Shown here piece by piece: positions 29,634 to 37,465 of a stretch of 64,000 bases of DNA (position 1 is the stretch's first letter; each line of letters starts with the position of its first letter). Source of the stretch: Lacrimispora indolis DSM 755 (lineage in GTDB: Bacteria > Bacillota > Clostridia > Lachnospirales > Lachnospiraceae). A model generated the notes under the pieces. It ran no database searches, was not told the origin of the DNA, and was given only the letters and a program-made list of their open reading frames with translations. The stretch is taken from the NCBI RefSeq assembly GCF_000526995.1, contig NZ_AZUI01000001.1:3452001-3516000 (forward strand), in the 5' to 3' direction. Made by a program: the position numbers and the translations under genes.

Positions 29634-31760
29634 ATGACTCCTTGTCCTGAAGGATTATACTCCTACACGATTCAAGCCGGTGATACATTGTGGTTTATTT
29701 CACAACGTTACCGCACTACCGTGGAGGAAATTATGGCTGCAAATCCGGGAATAAATCCCAATAATCTGTTAGTTGGGCAGGTGATCTGCGTTCCCCGTGG
29801 AAGCAGGAACCGCAGCATGCCTACTCAACCGCAGGCCCAGCCCCGGCCCCAGCCAATGACCCAGCCTCAGGCGCAGCCAACGGCTCAGCCTCAGACTCAA
29901 CCCCAAACTCAGCCAACGGCTCAGCCCCAAACTCAGCCAATGGCTCAGCCTCAGACACGGCCAACTACACAGCCTCAGCCCATGACGCAGCCGCAGACGC
30001 AGCCTCAAACGCAACCCATGACGCAACCTCAGACTCAGATTCCAGCTCAGGGAGATCAAGATCTCGATAACGGTTTGAATCATTGTCCGGGAGGAATGCA
30101 GCCCTATACAATTCAAGCCGGAGATAGCCTATGGCTTATTTCTCAGCGCAATTCCACTACTGTTGATGAAATCATGGAGGCGAATCCAGGTATAAATATG
30201 AATCGTCTGTTTGTTGGTCAAGTGATCTGTATACCTCAAGCAAGCAGAAACCGCAGTATGCCTTCACAAGAACAGCCACAGACGCAGCCTATGACACAGC
30301 CGCAGCCAACGACGCAGCCGCAGCCCATGACGCAGCCGCAGACACAGCCCATGACACAGCCGCAGACGCAGCCAACGACGCAGCCTATGACACAGCCGCA
30401 GCCGCAGCCAACGACGCAGACACAGCCCATGACACAGCCGCAGCCGCAGCCTATGACACAGCCGCAGCCAACGACGCAGCCGCAGCCCATGACGCAGCCG
30501 CAGACACAGCCTATGACACAGCCAACGACGCAGCCGCAGCCCATGACGCAGCCTATGACACAGCCGCAGACGCAGCCAACGACGCAGCCGCAGCCCATGA
30601 CGCAGCCTATGACACAGCCGCAGACGCAGCCAACGACGCAGCCGCAGCCGCAGCCAACGACGCAGCCGCAGACGCAGCCAACCACGCAGCCTCTGACGCA
30701 ACCGCAGACTCAGCCCATGGGTCAGCCTCAAACCCAGATTCCGGCTCAGGGGGATCAAAATCTCAACAATGGTATGAATAATAATTGTCCGGGAGGGATG
30801 CAGTCCTATACAATTCAATTCGGAGATACCTTACCGCTTATTTCACAACGTCTTTCCATTGATGTTAGTGACATTATAGAGGCGAATCCAGGAATAAACA
30901 TGAATCTTCTGTTTGCTGGCCAAATAATCTGTATACCTCAGGCGAGTGAGAATCTCAATATGCCTTCACAAACACAACCTCTGACGCAGCCCCAAACCCA
31001 ACCACAAACCCAGCCCCAGACCCAGACCCAAGCTGTTATTGAGGAGAATTGGAGGCGCAGAAACAGAACGAGCCGCTGCCCGGAAGGATTATATCCCTAC
31101 ACAATTCAAGCCGAAGACACACTTTGGCTTATTTCGCAGCGTCATTTTACTACAGTAGAGGCAATTATGGAGGCGAATCCGGGAGTAACTCCGGATAATC
31201 TGTTTGTAGGCCAGATAATCTGTATCCCTCGCGGTACAAGACGGAATGTGTCTGAAAGGCCACGTAACCGTCCCCGCAGTGAGGGAGAACGGAGAGGTGG
31301 CCGTAATGAGAATCCCTGCCCTGGAGGATTGCATTCCTATATCATTGAGTCTGGTGATACGCTATGGCTTATTGCACAGCGTTTTCAGACTACCGTTGAG
31401 GCAATCATGGCTGTAAATCCAGGTATTAATCCAACCAATCTGTTTGTTGGTCAGGTAATTTGTATTCCATATGGACAGAGGCCGCCGCTGGTATGCCCGA
31501 GTCCCCAGCCGCAGCCCCAGCCCCAACCGCAGCCGCAGCCCCAGCCGCAGCCCCAACCGCAGCCTCAGCCGCAGCCCCAACCGCAGCCGCAGCCCCAACC
31601 GCAGCCGCAGCCCAACCGCAGCCCCAGCCGCAGCCCCAACCGCAGCCCCAGCCCCAACCGCAGCCCCAGCCGCAGCCCCAACCGCAGCCCCAGCCCCAAC
31701 CCCAGCCGCAGCCGCAACCACCTGTTTCCACATGTATCACTGAGGCGGAGCAAAATTTAA
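29634..31760 (+). CDS. LysM-repeat cell-surface/spore-like protein, frameshifted 5' part
   Basis: 708 residues to the stop from ATG 29634 (a TTG at 29616 is possible). Five LysM modules at about 3-53, 151-203, 386-437, 482-533 and 562-613 share YTIQAGDTLWLISQR and NPGINPNNLFVGQVICIP. LysM domains bind peptidoglycan or chitin-type glycans. They are separated by long Gln/Pro/Thr linkers. There is no signal peptide. At 31611-31613 a CCC stands where the repeat elsewhere has CCCC. The frame then shifts into a Ser/Pro/Asn-Arg tail and stops at 31760, leaving the conserved C-terminal domain in another frame. The mature product would be 881 residues without this lesion. Confidence 0.82.
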   Translation: MTPCPEGLYSYTIQAGDTLWFISQRYRTTVEEIMAANPGINPNNLLVGQVICVPRGSRNRSMPTQPQAQPRPQPMTQPQAQPTAQPQTQPQTQPTAQPQTQPMAQPQTRPTTQPQPMTQPQTQPQTQPMTQPQTQIPAQGDQDLDNGLNHCPGGMQPYTIQAGDSLWLISQRNSTTVDEIMEANPGINMNRLFVGQVICIPQASRNRSMPSQEQPQTQPMTQPQPTTQPQPMTQPQTQPMTQPQTQPTTQPMTQPQPQPTTQTQPMTQPQPQPMTQPQPTTQPQPMTQPQTQPMTQPTTQPQPMTQPMTQPQTQPTTQPQPMTQPMTQPQTQPTTQPQPQPTTQPQTQPTTQPLTQPQTQPMGQPQTQIPAQGDQNLNNGMNNNCPGGMQSYTIQFGDTLPLISQRLSIDVSDIIEANPGINMNLLFAGQIICIPQASENLNMPSQTQPLTQPQTQPQTQPQTQTQAVIEENWRRRNRTSRCPEGLYPYTIQAEDTLWLISQRHFTTVEAIMEANPGVTPDNLFVGQIICIPRGTRRNVSERPRNRPRSEGERRGGRNENPCPGGLHSYIIESGDTLWLIAQRFQTTVEAIMAVNPGINPTNLFVGQVICIPYGQRPPLVCPSPQPQPQPQPQPQPQPQPQPQPQPQPQPQPQPQPQPQPNRSPSRSPNRSPSPNRSPSRSPNRSPSPNPSRSRNHLFPHVSLRRSKI
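30271..31720 (+). repeat. Degenerate CAG-CCx linker repeats within the LysM gene
   Basis: Short imperfect repeats encode (M/T)TQPQ units at 30271-30725 and pure PQ units at 31506-31720. Such tracts expand, contract and slip easily, which bears on the frameshift at 31611. Confidence 0.85.
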
Positions 31761-32278
31761 ATAACTATCTGCGGCTCTTATGGTTACAGCATGTATACTG
31801 GACGAGAATGGTTATTGAGAGTGTGGCTTTTGATCTTCCGGATGTGCAGTTTGTAACAAATCGTCTTCTGCAAAATCCCATGGATTTCGAGGATGTATTG
31901 GTTACGTTCTATGGGCAGGATAATGCTGCAGGATTCGGGGAGATGATGAGAACCCACATTACTATCGCAAATGAGTTTGTTACGGCGCTGAAGCAGGGCA
32001 ATGTGGATGCTGCCTCTGATGCGGAAAGACGCTGGTACGAAAATGCGGCTCAGATCGCAGCATTCCTTGCAAATATCAATCCTAATTGGTCTGCCGACGA
32101 CTGGCAGGATATGCTTGATGACCACATGGATATGATAAAGACGCAAGCAAATTATATACTTTCACAGAATTTCGGGGATGCCATCGAAGTATTTGGGGAT
32201 CTTGAAAGAGAAGCTCTGGAAATGGCTGATGTCATGACACGAGGAATCGTACAGCAATTCATGCAGTATTTCAGCTAA
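31613..32278 (+). pseudogene. Out-of-frame C-terminal domain of the LysM protein
   Basis: Reading resumes here after a one-base loss: a PQ tract, then a conserved all-helical domain of about 185 residues (LNNYLRLLWLQHVYWTRMVI, RLLQNPMDFEDVLVTFYG, ANINPNWSADDWQDML, MADVMTRGIVQQF). The domain is common in clostridial proteins, sometimes mislabelled acetylglutamate kinase; its role is unknown. The sequence is well preserved and has no other lesion. A recent mutation, programmed slip or sequencing error in the homopolymer are all possible. It has no start codon of its own with a ribosome site. Confidence 0.75.
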
Positions 32279-32298
32279 TTACAGACATAGAAATGAGA

Positions 32299-32336
32299 GT
32301 ATCCCAAAAGTCAATGATTGTCTTTTGGGATACCTT
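32299..32336 (+). terminator. Terminator of the LysM gene
   Basis: GTATCCCAAAAG and CTTTTGGGATAC, a perfect 12-bp stem, then CTTT. Confidence 0.8.
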
Positions 32337-32351
32337 TGGTGATTTGCTTAA

Positions 32352-32396
32352 AAGTTCGTGTTTTCTTTCAGCAGAGGGAAAACACGGACTTTTTTA
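32352..32396 (+). terminator. Second hairpin terminator
   Basis: AAGTTCGTGTTTTC pairs with GAAAACACGGACTT (one mismatch), followed by TTTT. It lies 16 bases after the first. Confidence 0.7.
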
Positions 32397-32397
32397 T

Positions 32398-32857
32398 CTA
32401 TGCATTTATTAGGATGCTTAAGTATTTGGAAATATTGGTCAGGACCATAATGCTGAGAATAAGAAGGGGCGGGTAATTCCTCTTTGTTTTCTTCAGAATG
32501 CGGTGATCGGTCACCTTAACCAGCAGGTTTAAGAATGACGGCATAATCATAATCAGCATATCCTGCAGTTTGATGACTTTTCTGTCGGATTTACGGTAAT
32601 CCTGGACTTTTCTGGAATTTCCAGGGGAGTTTTCACCTTAATGACAGTTGCAATTAATGATTTGGGCCGTTGATTCTAAAATCACTGCATCCTTGCGGAC
32701 GCGGAAATTGTAAAAAAAGGTATGGCGTTTTATGGCATCTGCCGGTTATTATTTGCCGGAATAATTTTTCCTCTAATACGGCTGGAACCGCTAAAATGAC
32801 AGCAATGGCAATCATTGCTTCCAGGTTGGCACTTCCCCGGCCGTCAATACCAATCAC
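32398..32857 (-). pseudogene. Decayed membrane-protein-like fragments, unrecognised
   Basis: No intact gene is seen. One minus-strand frame (32398-32637) is open without a plausible start and encodes a hydrophobic C-terminus-like segment (LIMIMPSFLNLLVKVTDHR, PPLLILSIMVLTNISKYL). Another (32654-32857) encodes GIDGRGSANLEAMIAIAVIL. They may be parts of one disrupted membrane protein or unrelated. I do not recognise either. Confidence 0.3.
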
Positions 32858-32859
32858 AG

Positions 32860-33702
32860 TTAATGTATATTACTCTTTTTTGCTATCGCACATATGGTGT
32901 TATTGCCATATTCATATTTCGCACCGGTTACATTTCTAAAAAACTGTAAATCATTGAAGCCCGCTTCCAGTAAAGCTGTTTCTAATTCCTTAATCTCGAA
33001 AGTATGCTCCCAATTGTTATAACAGGCGATTTCACCATCAGCTGCAACAATATATTGATTAAGGAATGTATTGTCATCATCATAGCGGTAAAGTGATTGC
33101 AGCAGAAGATATGGAGTTTTACGCCAAAATCCACTTTCTTCATAGTTCCAGATCTTATACTCTTTGCGGTTTTCATACTCAAAAGGAGTAAAGACATCAA
33201 ATAAAAAACAGCCCTTTGGTGACAATGCATGATAGACTTTACGCAATAGCATCTCACGTTCTTTGCCTGACAGAACCCCAAAATCGCAATAAATCATTGT
33301 TGCCAGATCATATTCGCCCATAATAGGAGACTGGATATAATCAATGTTTTGGTATCGAATATTTGACCTGTTGTCTTTTGCAGCATTCTTTGCATATTGA
33401 ATTGAATTTCTTGAAATATCCACCCCTGTTACCTGATAGCCTCTTGCATTAAATAATTCAGCATAGATACCTGGCCCACAGCCTAAATCTAAAAGCCTTT
33501 TATATTGCCATGGGGGTAATATGTCTGAAATCCAATCGACTGATTGTTTTACAAAATCCAATTTACGTGTCGCAGATTCCAAGCTGGGATCCAAATGCGC
33601 TTTTAGCATACTTTGTGAGATGTGCGGGTCATCCCAAAATTTCGTTTGACTCTTTTCAAAAAGATCAGGTTTTTTTAGGTATGTTCTTATTGCTTGAAGC
33701 AT
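32860..33702 (-). CDS. Class I SAM-dependent methyltransferase
   Basis: 280 residues from ATG 33702 (GAAAGGAAAG upstream); the frame extends to 33765 through leader hairpins. Rossmann-type motif I is RLLDLGCGPGIYAELF, motif II is YQVTGVDISRNSIQYA, and post-motif GEYDLATMIYCDFGVLSGKE. A C-terminal beta segment (FLFDVFTPFEYENR, WEHTFEIKELETALLEAGF) is typical of small-molecule methyltransferases. The substrate is not deducible. It stands alone, preceded by an attenuator-like leader. Confidence 0.87.
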   Translation of the reverse strand: MLQAIRTYLKKPDLFEKSQTKFWDDPHISQSMLKAHLDPSLESATRKLDFVKQSVDWISDILPPWQYKRLLDLGCGPGIYAELFNARGYQVTGVDISRNSIQYAKNAAKDNRSNIRYQNIDYIQSPIMGEYDLATMIYCDFGVLSGKEREMLLRKVYHALSPKGCFLFDVFTPFEYENRKEYKIWNYEESGFWRKTPYLLLQSLYRYDDDNTFLNQYIVAADGEIACYNNWEHTFEIKELETALLEAGFNDLQFFRNVTGAKYEYGNNTICAIAKKSNIH

Positions 33703-33730
33703 TGCTGTTTCTTTCCTTTCTTTTCTGATT

Positions 33731-33770
33731 TTCCACAGCAAAAAGCTGTGGAATTTGTTTTCCACAGCTT
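33731..33770 (-). promoter_or_regulatory. Attenuator-like competing hairpins in the methyltransferase leader
   Basis: In mRNA order: AAGCTGTGGAA, then TTCCACAGCTT, a T run, then GCTGTGGAA. Pairing of the first two arms gives a hairpin followed by TTTTT, that is, a terminator. Pairing of the second and third would exclude it. Confidence 0.55.
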
Positions 33771-34295
33771 AAAAACAGTTACTGTGTGGAAAACCTGGAA
33801 TAGTCATTTTTAGCCATAAAAACAAGACCTGAGGGAAACGACAGGCTTTTTTGTCTTTATGATGTTAATGATTATTCAGGTTTCCACGTTTCACTTATAT
33901 TACTGATTATGTAATATCAAGTGCGCCGGACTGAACCAACTCCTTTGCCAAAATCTTAATAAGATCATACACCATTTAGCCGTATTTTTTCAAGGGAATT
34001 CTTTTTTTAATACAATAACCCCATTTGTATTACTGGGATGGGCTTTCTGCCATATGATAAACCGCAGGCAGGGATAGAGTCTCCAAACCCGGCATACTGA
34101 TGTGGATTGGGCATTGAAATAGATCTTCCTAACCGTATATTTTTCGCAGTTGATTCTCTTCTCCTGCCCGGGGCGTTTAAATAGTCTTTTTACCGCGGAA
34201 GATGGCCCGGATCTGCTGAACCTGTGGCAGAGGGAAATCAATTATGGTAAAATACCCATAAGCTTGTAAAAAGAATTGGATAAATGGTGGAAAGC
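33771..34295. other. Gap with bidirectional hairpin and no recognised gene
   Basis: A hairpin at 33824-33852 (AAGACCTG with CAGGCTTT) has T-rich sequence on both sides. A minus-strand frame at 33990-34241 (83 codons, rich in Arg and Cys) has no ribosome site and no recognised similarity. I see no other gene. Confidence 0.45.
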
Positions 34296-34745
34296 ATGAT
34301 AATAAGGGAATACGATCCTGGGGATATTAAAGAAATAGCAGAACTGTTTTACGGTACGGTCCATGAAACATGTGCCGGGGATTACACAAAGGAGCAGCTG
34401 AACGCGTGGGCAGCAAAAGATTTGGATAAGTCGGCCTGGAACCGTTCATTTTTGGAACATAATACCCTTGTTGCTGTGAAAAATGGCCGGATCGTCGGGT
34501 TCGGTGACATGGATGATACCGGTTATCTTGACCGCCTTTATGTTCATAAGGACTGTCAGGGACAGGGAATCGCAACGGCCCTCTGTGACAGGCTGGAAGC
34601 AGGATTACCCAAGGGTCCGTTCACAACACATGCTTCCATAACGGCAAGGCCGTTTTTTGAAGCCAGGGGATACCGTGTCTTTATTGAACAGCAGGTACAG
34701 CGTAAGGGCGTTATTTTGACAAATTATGTAATGAGAAAATATTAG
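34296..34745 (+). CDS. GNAT family N-acetyltransferase
   Basis: 149 residues from ATG 34296 (GGTGG five bases upstream; ATG 34284 lacks a site). Acetyl-CoA-binding motif A is LDRLYVHKDCQGQGIATALC, preceded by LVAVKNGRIVGFGDMDDTGY, and followed by ITARPFFEARGYRVF. It is a YafP-like small GNAT that transfers an acetyl group from acetyl-CoA to an unknown amine. It stands in a stretch of single-gene accessory functions. Confidence 0.87.
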   Translation: MIIREYDPGDIKEIAELFYGTVHETCAGDYTKEQLNAWAAKDLDKSAWNRSFLEHNTLVAVKNGRIVGFGDMDDTGYLDRLYVHKDCQGQGIATALCDRLEAGLPKGPFTTHASITARPFFEARGYRVFIEQQVQRKGVILTNYVMRKY

Positions 34746-34953
34746 TTCAGGGAGAAGGCGGTTCCGCTTAAACAACGTTTTCCCTGCCACGGATATGATC
34801 TCAGGAGAAAACTCTACGGAGCGTAGATTGAAAAGCCTACAACAAACAATTACAATGCTATATGGAGGAGAAGCCGGGAAAGTGGAGCAAGCGGCAGCGG
34901 ATCCAGCCTGTAACAATCGATGAAATCCTGAATTTTAGAAAGATGGTGAAAAA

Positions 34954-35292
34954 ATGGATAAGCCTTCAAGAAAAGCTCTGAAAGAGCAGTATCAAAACAG
35001 AAAAGTAGTTGGAGGAGTATATTGCATTAAATGCAGCGGCAGTGACGATGTCTGGTTTCGGTCAACTACGGATATGCAGGGCGCAAAAAACAGGTTCCTG
35101 TTCTCCCTGTCAACGGACTTATGCCCTGAAATCTGCATGGCAGATACATGGAAGGAATTCGGGGCCTCCAAGTTTTCCTTTGAAATAATTGAAGAAATAC
35201 AAAAAAAAGAAACTCAGACGGAACGTGAATTTTTTGACGATGTAAATACGCTGCTGGAATTATGGCTGGAAAAGCAGCAGGAGAAAAAATAA
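34954..35292 (+). CDS. GIY-YIG nuclease-like small protein
   Basis: 112 residues. GGVYCIKCSGSDDVWFRSTTDMQGAKNRF fits the N-terminal half of the GIY-YIG fold, but the usual GIY and YIG tripeptides are replaced by GVY and the arrangement VWFRST; only part of the catalytic pattern is evident. AGATGG eight bases upstream is a weak ribosome site. It is like small clostridial GIY-YIG-family proteins that sit next to XRE or YbjQ genes. Nuclease activity should not be assumed. Confidence 0.6.
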   Translation: MDKPSRKALKEQYQNRKVVGGVYCIKCSGSDDVWFRSTTDMQGAKNRFLFSLSTDLCPEICMADTWKEFGASKFSFEIIEEIQKKETQTEREFFDDVNTLLELWLEKQQEKK

Positions 35293-35354
35293 AAATAAAT
35301 GAAAACAGAAGGATCGGAAGTCTTATCTTCAGATTCCGGATATGGAGGTAAAAC

Positions 35355-35942
35355 ATGCAAAACAGCAAAGTAGGAAGCATAATCCGCGCCCTGCGCCTGG
35401 AACATCATATGACGCAAAAGCAGCTTGCGGATAAAATGAATCTTAGTGACAAAACTGTTTCCAAATGGGAACGGGGCCTGGGCATGCCTGATATTTCTCT
35501 TATTCCGGAACTTTCCGGACTTCTGGGAATTGATATCATGAGTTTATTGTCCGGCGATATGACACCTAACGATTTTGTAGGAGGTAATATGAAAAATACG
35601 AAGTATTTCGTTTGTCCCACATGCCAGAATATCACTCTTTGCACGGGAGAGGCTGAGGTCTCATGCTGCGGCAAGAAACTGGAGGCACAGACGTTAAAAA
35701 AAGCAGAAGAGGGAGAAAAGCTGTCCGTCCAGGTGGTAGAAGATGACTGGTATATCTCCAGTGAACACCTCATGGATAAAGAGCATTACATTTCCTTTTT
35801 GGCCTTGGCTTCAGGCGACCGCATCCAGATCATCAAGCAATATCCGGAATGGAATTTAAATGTGCGCATTCCAAAAAGAGGGCATGGGATGCTGATATGG
35901 TACAGTACGGATCATGGTTTGCAATACCAATTATTAAAGTAA
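35355..35942 (+). CDS. XRE family regulator with C-terminal zinc-ribbon-like domain
   Basis: 195 residues. The N-terminal Cro/CI-type HTH (about 6-62; IIRALRLEHHMTQKQLADKM, LSDKTVSKWERGLGMPDISL) is followed by a four-cysteine module (VCPTCQNIT...VSCCGKKL, about 87-109) and a beta domain of about 80 residues resembling desulfoferrodoxin-like folds (EDDWYISSEHLMDKEHYISF). This is a known clostridial architecture. It probably senses a metal or redox state, but no ligand is shown. TATGGAGG precedes the ATG. Confidence 0.82.
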   Translation: MQNSKVGSIIRALRLEHHMTQKQLADKMNLSDKTVSKWERGLGMPDISLIPELSGLLGIDIMSLLSGDMTPNDFVGGNMKNTKYFVCPTCQNITLCTGEAEVSCCGKKLEAQTLKKAEEGEKLSVQVVEDDWYISSEHLMDKEHYISFLALASGDRIQIIKQYPEWNLNVRIPKRGHGMLIWYSTDHGLQYQLLK

Positions 35943-35950
35943 GTTCTTTT

Positions 35951-36262
35951 TCACCGAAACCTTACGGCGGTTCCATAGGCGATTACTTCCGCGGCGCCCT
36001 GCATCACGGAGGAAGAGGCATACCGGACAGCCACAATTCCGTCAGCATGCAATGCCTCGGCTTCTTCTGCCATGCGTTTTGTCGCAAGCGCTCTGGCCTG
36101 GTTCATCATTTCAGCATAGGATTTCAGCTCGCCGCCTACCAGGGACTTTAGCCCCTGGGTAATATCCCTGCCGATATTTTTCGACTGAATGGTGCTGCCC
36201 TTTACCATTCCCAGCATTTCCAGTTCTTTTCCAGTAATATAATCAGTAGTTACTAAGATCAT
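35951..36262 (-). CDS. YbjQ/UPF0145 family protein
   Basis: 103 residues from ATG 36262 (AAGGAG eleven bases upstream; a GTG at 36271 is too close to it). The family pattern is clear: TTDYITGKELEMLGMVKGST, SKNIGRDITQGLKSLVGGEL, and ADGIVAVRYASSSVMQGAAEVIAYGTAV. It is a small, probably pentameric protein of unknown function, sometimes called a heavy-metal-binding domain. Its start overlaps the end of a 51-residue membrane-protein gene by 20 bases, implying coupled translation. Confidence 0.9.
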   Translation of the reverse strand: MILVTTDYITGKELEMLGMVKGSTIQSKNIGRDITQGLKSLVGGELKSYAEMMNQARALATKRMAEEAEALHADGIVAVRYASSSVMQGAAEVIAYGTAVRFR

Positions 36263-36398
36263 CTTCTTCACCGCTCCTTATTTCCCTGATTCGTTCCAAA
36301 AGCACATAGATGCATGCGGCCAAAAACCCCATGTAATAGATAACAAGGAGTATGGTTATCACAAGAGGTGCAATGATCTTTTTTCTGTGCAGCTTCAT
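36243..36398 (-). CDS. 51-residue membrane protein coupled to YbjQ
   Basis: ATG at 36398 with GAGGTT eight bases before. The product starts MKLHRKKIIAPLVITILLVI, with one strong membrane helix (about 8-34), then a charged tail RIREIRSGEEDDLSNY. The tail overlaps the ybjQ start region by 20 bases. I recall similar short genes ending RSGEEDDLSKY beside ybjQ in other Clostridia. It may anchor or partner YbjQ at the membrane; this is inference. Confidence 0.72.
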   Translation of the reverse strand: MKLHRKKIIAPLVITILLVIYYMGFLAACIYVLLERIREIRSGEEDDLSNY

Positions 36399-36483
36399 GG
36401 TTTCAACCTCAGGTTTTCATGTAATTTTTGATAGCATAAAAAGTTTTTGCATAAATCGTAAAAAGTATGTATCCTTATTTATT

Positions 36484-36519
36484 GCAGACCTGATTTCCCG
36501 GCAGTGGTCTGCCTTTTTT
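36484..36519 (+). terminator. Terminator-like hairpin
   Basis: GCAGACC and GGTCTGC, with an inner GGCAG/CTGCC option, followed by TTTTTT on the plus strand. No plus-strand gene ends nearby, so the function is unclear. Confidence 0.4.
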
Positions 36520-36555
36520 GTGTGGATCGCAGGAGAAAGAAAAAGTACAGAGAGA

Positions 36556-36975
36556 TCAATGCCCTCTGTGCTTTTCCTTGCGTTTTTCCTGACGCAGTTC
36601 AAACTGGCGCTGCTTCTCAGCTTCCCGCTGTTTACGGGAACGGGATTTTCGTTCCGATTTTACCTGCTCTTGCTGAAGCTTCAAAGCCTGCTGCGCTTTT
36701 GTTCCGATCCCGGTATTTTGCAGCAGTTTGTCGATTTCCCTCTGCATTCTCTTGGGATTCAAGCGCCTTTCAGTCATTGCAGATGCTTCCAGAGATGGAC
36801 TAAACCGAAGCTTGTGATAATTTTTGAGTATGAAATCATAGATTTCATAGTCCTTGGGTTCCGCCCCAAAGGTGATTTTGCTGACTTCATATCTGCCCTC
36901 AAATTCACGCTCACAGATCCCTACCCAAAAGGGCTCTTCAAATAATACGGTCAGCCTGGAACCAGTCTTTCTCAT
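36556..36975 (-). CDS. yjdF: YjdF family protein (DUF2992)
   Basis: 139 residues, ATG preceded by AAAGGAGG. The family pattern is strong: RLTVLFEEPFWVGICERE at the N-terminus, KITFGAEPKDYEIYDFIL, and a very basic C-terminal tail (RKSRSRKQREAEKQRQFELR). YjdF proteins have unknown biochemistry. Their genes are typically controlled by the yjdF RNA, a riboswitch class that responds to azaaromatic compounds, and such a leader is visible just upstream. It possibly helps resist toxic aromatic molecules. Confidence 0.92.
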   Translation of the reverse strand: MRKTGSRLTVLFEEPFWVGICEREFEGRYEVSKITFGAEPKDYEIYDFILKNYHKLRFSPSLEASAMTERRLNPKRMQREIDKLLQNTGIGTKAQQALKLQQEQVKSERKSRSRKQREAEKQRQFELRQEKRKEKHRGH

Positions 36976-36997
36976 AATAAAATCCTCCTTTTATGTG

Positions 36998-37091
36998 CCT
37001 TGCAAAGAACGGACAACCAAGGAGGCAGGTTACTGACAGCTTGCGCTGCGTCCGGACTACCGACCGGAACTGTGTTTTTATCTTTGCACTG
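36998..37091 (-). ncRNA. yjdF RNA motif (azaaromatic riboswitch)
   Basis: The minus-strand leader of yjdF is closed by an 8-bp P1 stem, TGCAAAGA (mRNA 5' side, plus 37081-37088) with TCTTTGCA (plus 37001-37008). It encloses conserved-looking internal segments (AGTTCCGGTCGGTAGTCCGG, AACCTGCCTCC). Position, gene context and the internal sequence fit the yjdF motif. The AAAGGAGG of yjdF lies just outside P1, consistent with control of translation. The consensus is recalled, not searched. Confidence 0.75.
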
Positions 37092-37154
37092 TATATTTTA
37101 ACACAAATAAATATGAAATGGATTAATTTTTTGCCTATGTAAACATGAATTTAC

Positions 37155-37355
37155 TATTGCAATCAGGAGTGGGGAAAGCCCGCACAGGAGCTGCAGTCCG
37201 ATGATGTGGTGAACATTCCTCAGGAGATGAAGCATTGGCACGGCGCAGCTCCTGACAGTTGGTCTTCTTATCTTGCGGTTAAGGTTCCGGCAGATGGGGG
37301 ATCCAATGAATGGCTGGAAGTGGTATCTGATGAAGATTATGGCAGGCTGAAATAA
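37155..37355 (+). pseudogene. Cupin C-terminal remnant
   Basis: A headless open frame reads NQEWGKPAQELQSDDVVNIP, EMKHWHGAAPDSW and SNEWLEVVSDEDYGRLK before the stop at 37353-37355. This is the C-terminal third of a cupin-domain protein (the HWHGA block holds its metal histidines). There is no start codon or upstream part, so the gene has been truncated. Confidence 0.75.
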
Positions 37356-37393
37356 AAGAAAACCGACTGGTACGATATTTTACGGTTCCCACC

Positions 37394-37422
37394 TTGCACT
37401 GTAATGGGTTTTAGGCTATACT
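37394..37422 (+). promoter_or_regulatory. Promoter of the BusR-like regulator
   Basis: TTGCAC (37394-37399) and TATACT (37417-37422), 17-base spacer. Transcription would start near 37429, which rules out the longer in-frame start at 37424. Confidence 0.65.
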
Positions 37423-37465
37423 GATGTTGTTTTATATTATAACAGGCAAAGGAAATGAGAATTAC

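Noticed and set aside
31460..31612. Start of the long C-terminal LysM frame as an independent gene
   Set aside because: The ATG at 31460 lies inside LysM module 5 in the wrong frame and would encode an Ala/Pro run before the PQ tract; the lesion at 31611 explains the frame better.
29769..31753. Several long minus-strand frames over the LysM gene
   Set aside because: They are low-complexity shadows of the CAG-CCx repeats (Cys/Val/Gly- or Leu/Arg-rich), with no ribosome sites.
33990..34241. 83-codon minus-strand frame
   Set aside because: No ribosome site and no recognisable similarity.
34862..34981. 39-codon frame before the GIY-YIG gene
   Set aside because: Its residues look coding-like (KWSKRQRIQPVTIDEILNFR), but there is no ribosome site and it overlaps the next gene; it may be a remnant.
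36352..36945. Plus-strand frame of 197 codons over yjdF
   Set aside because: The minus strand encodes a clear YjdF protein with its riboswitch; the plus frame is a shadow.
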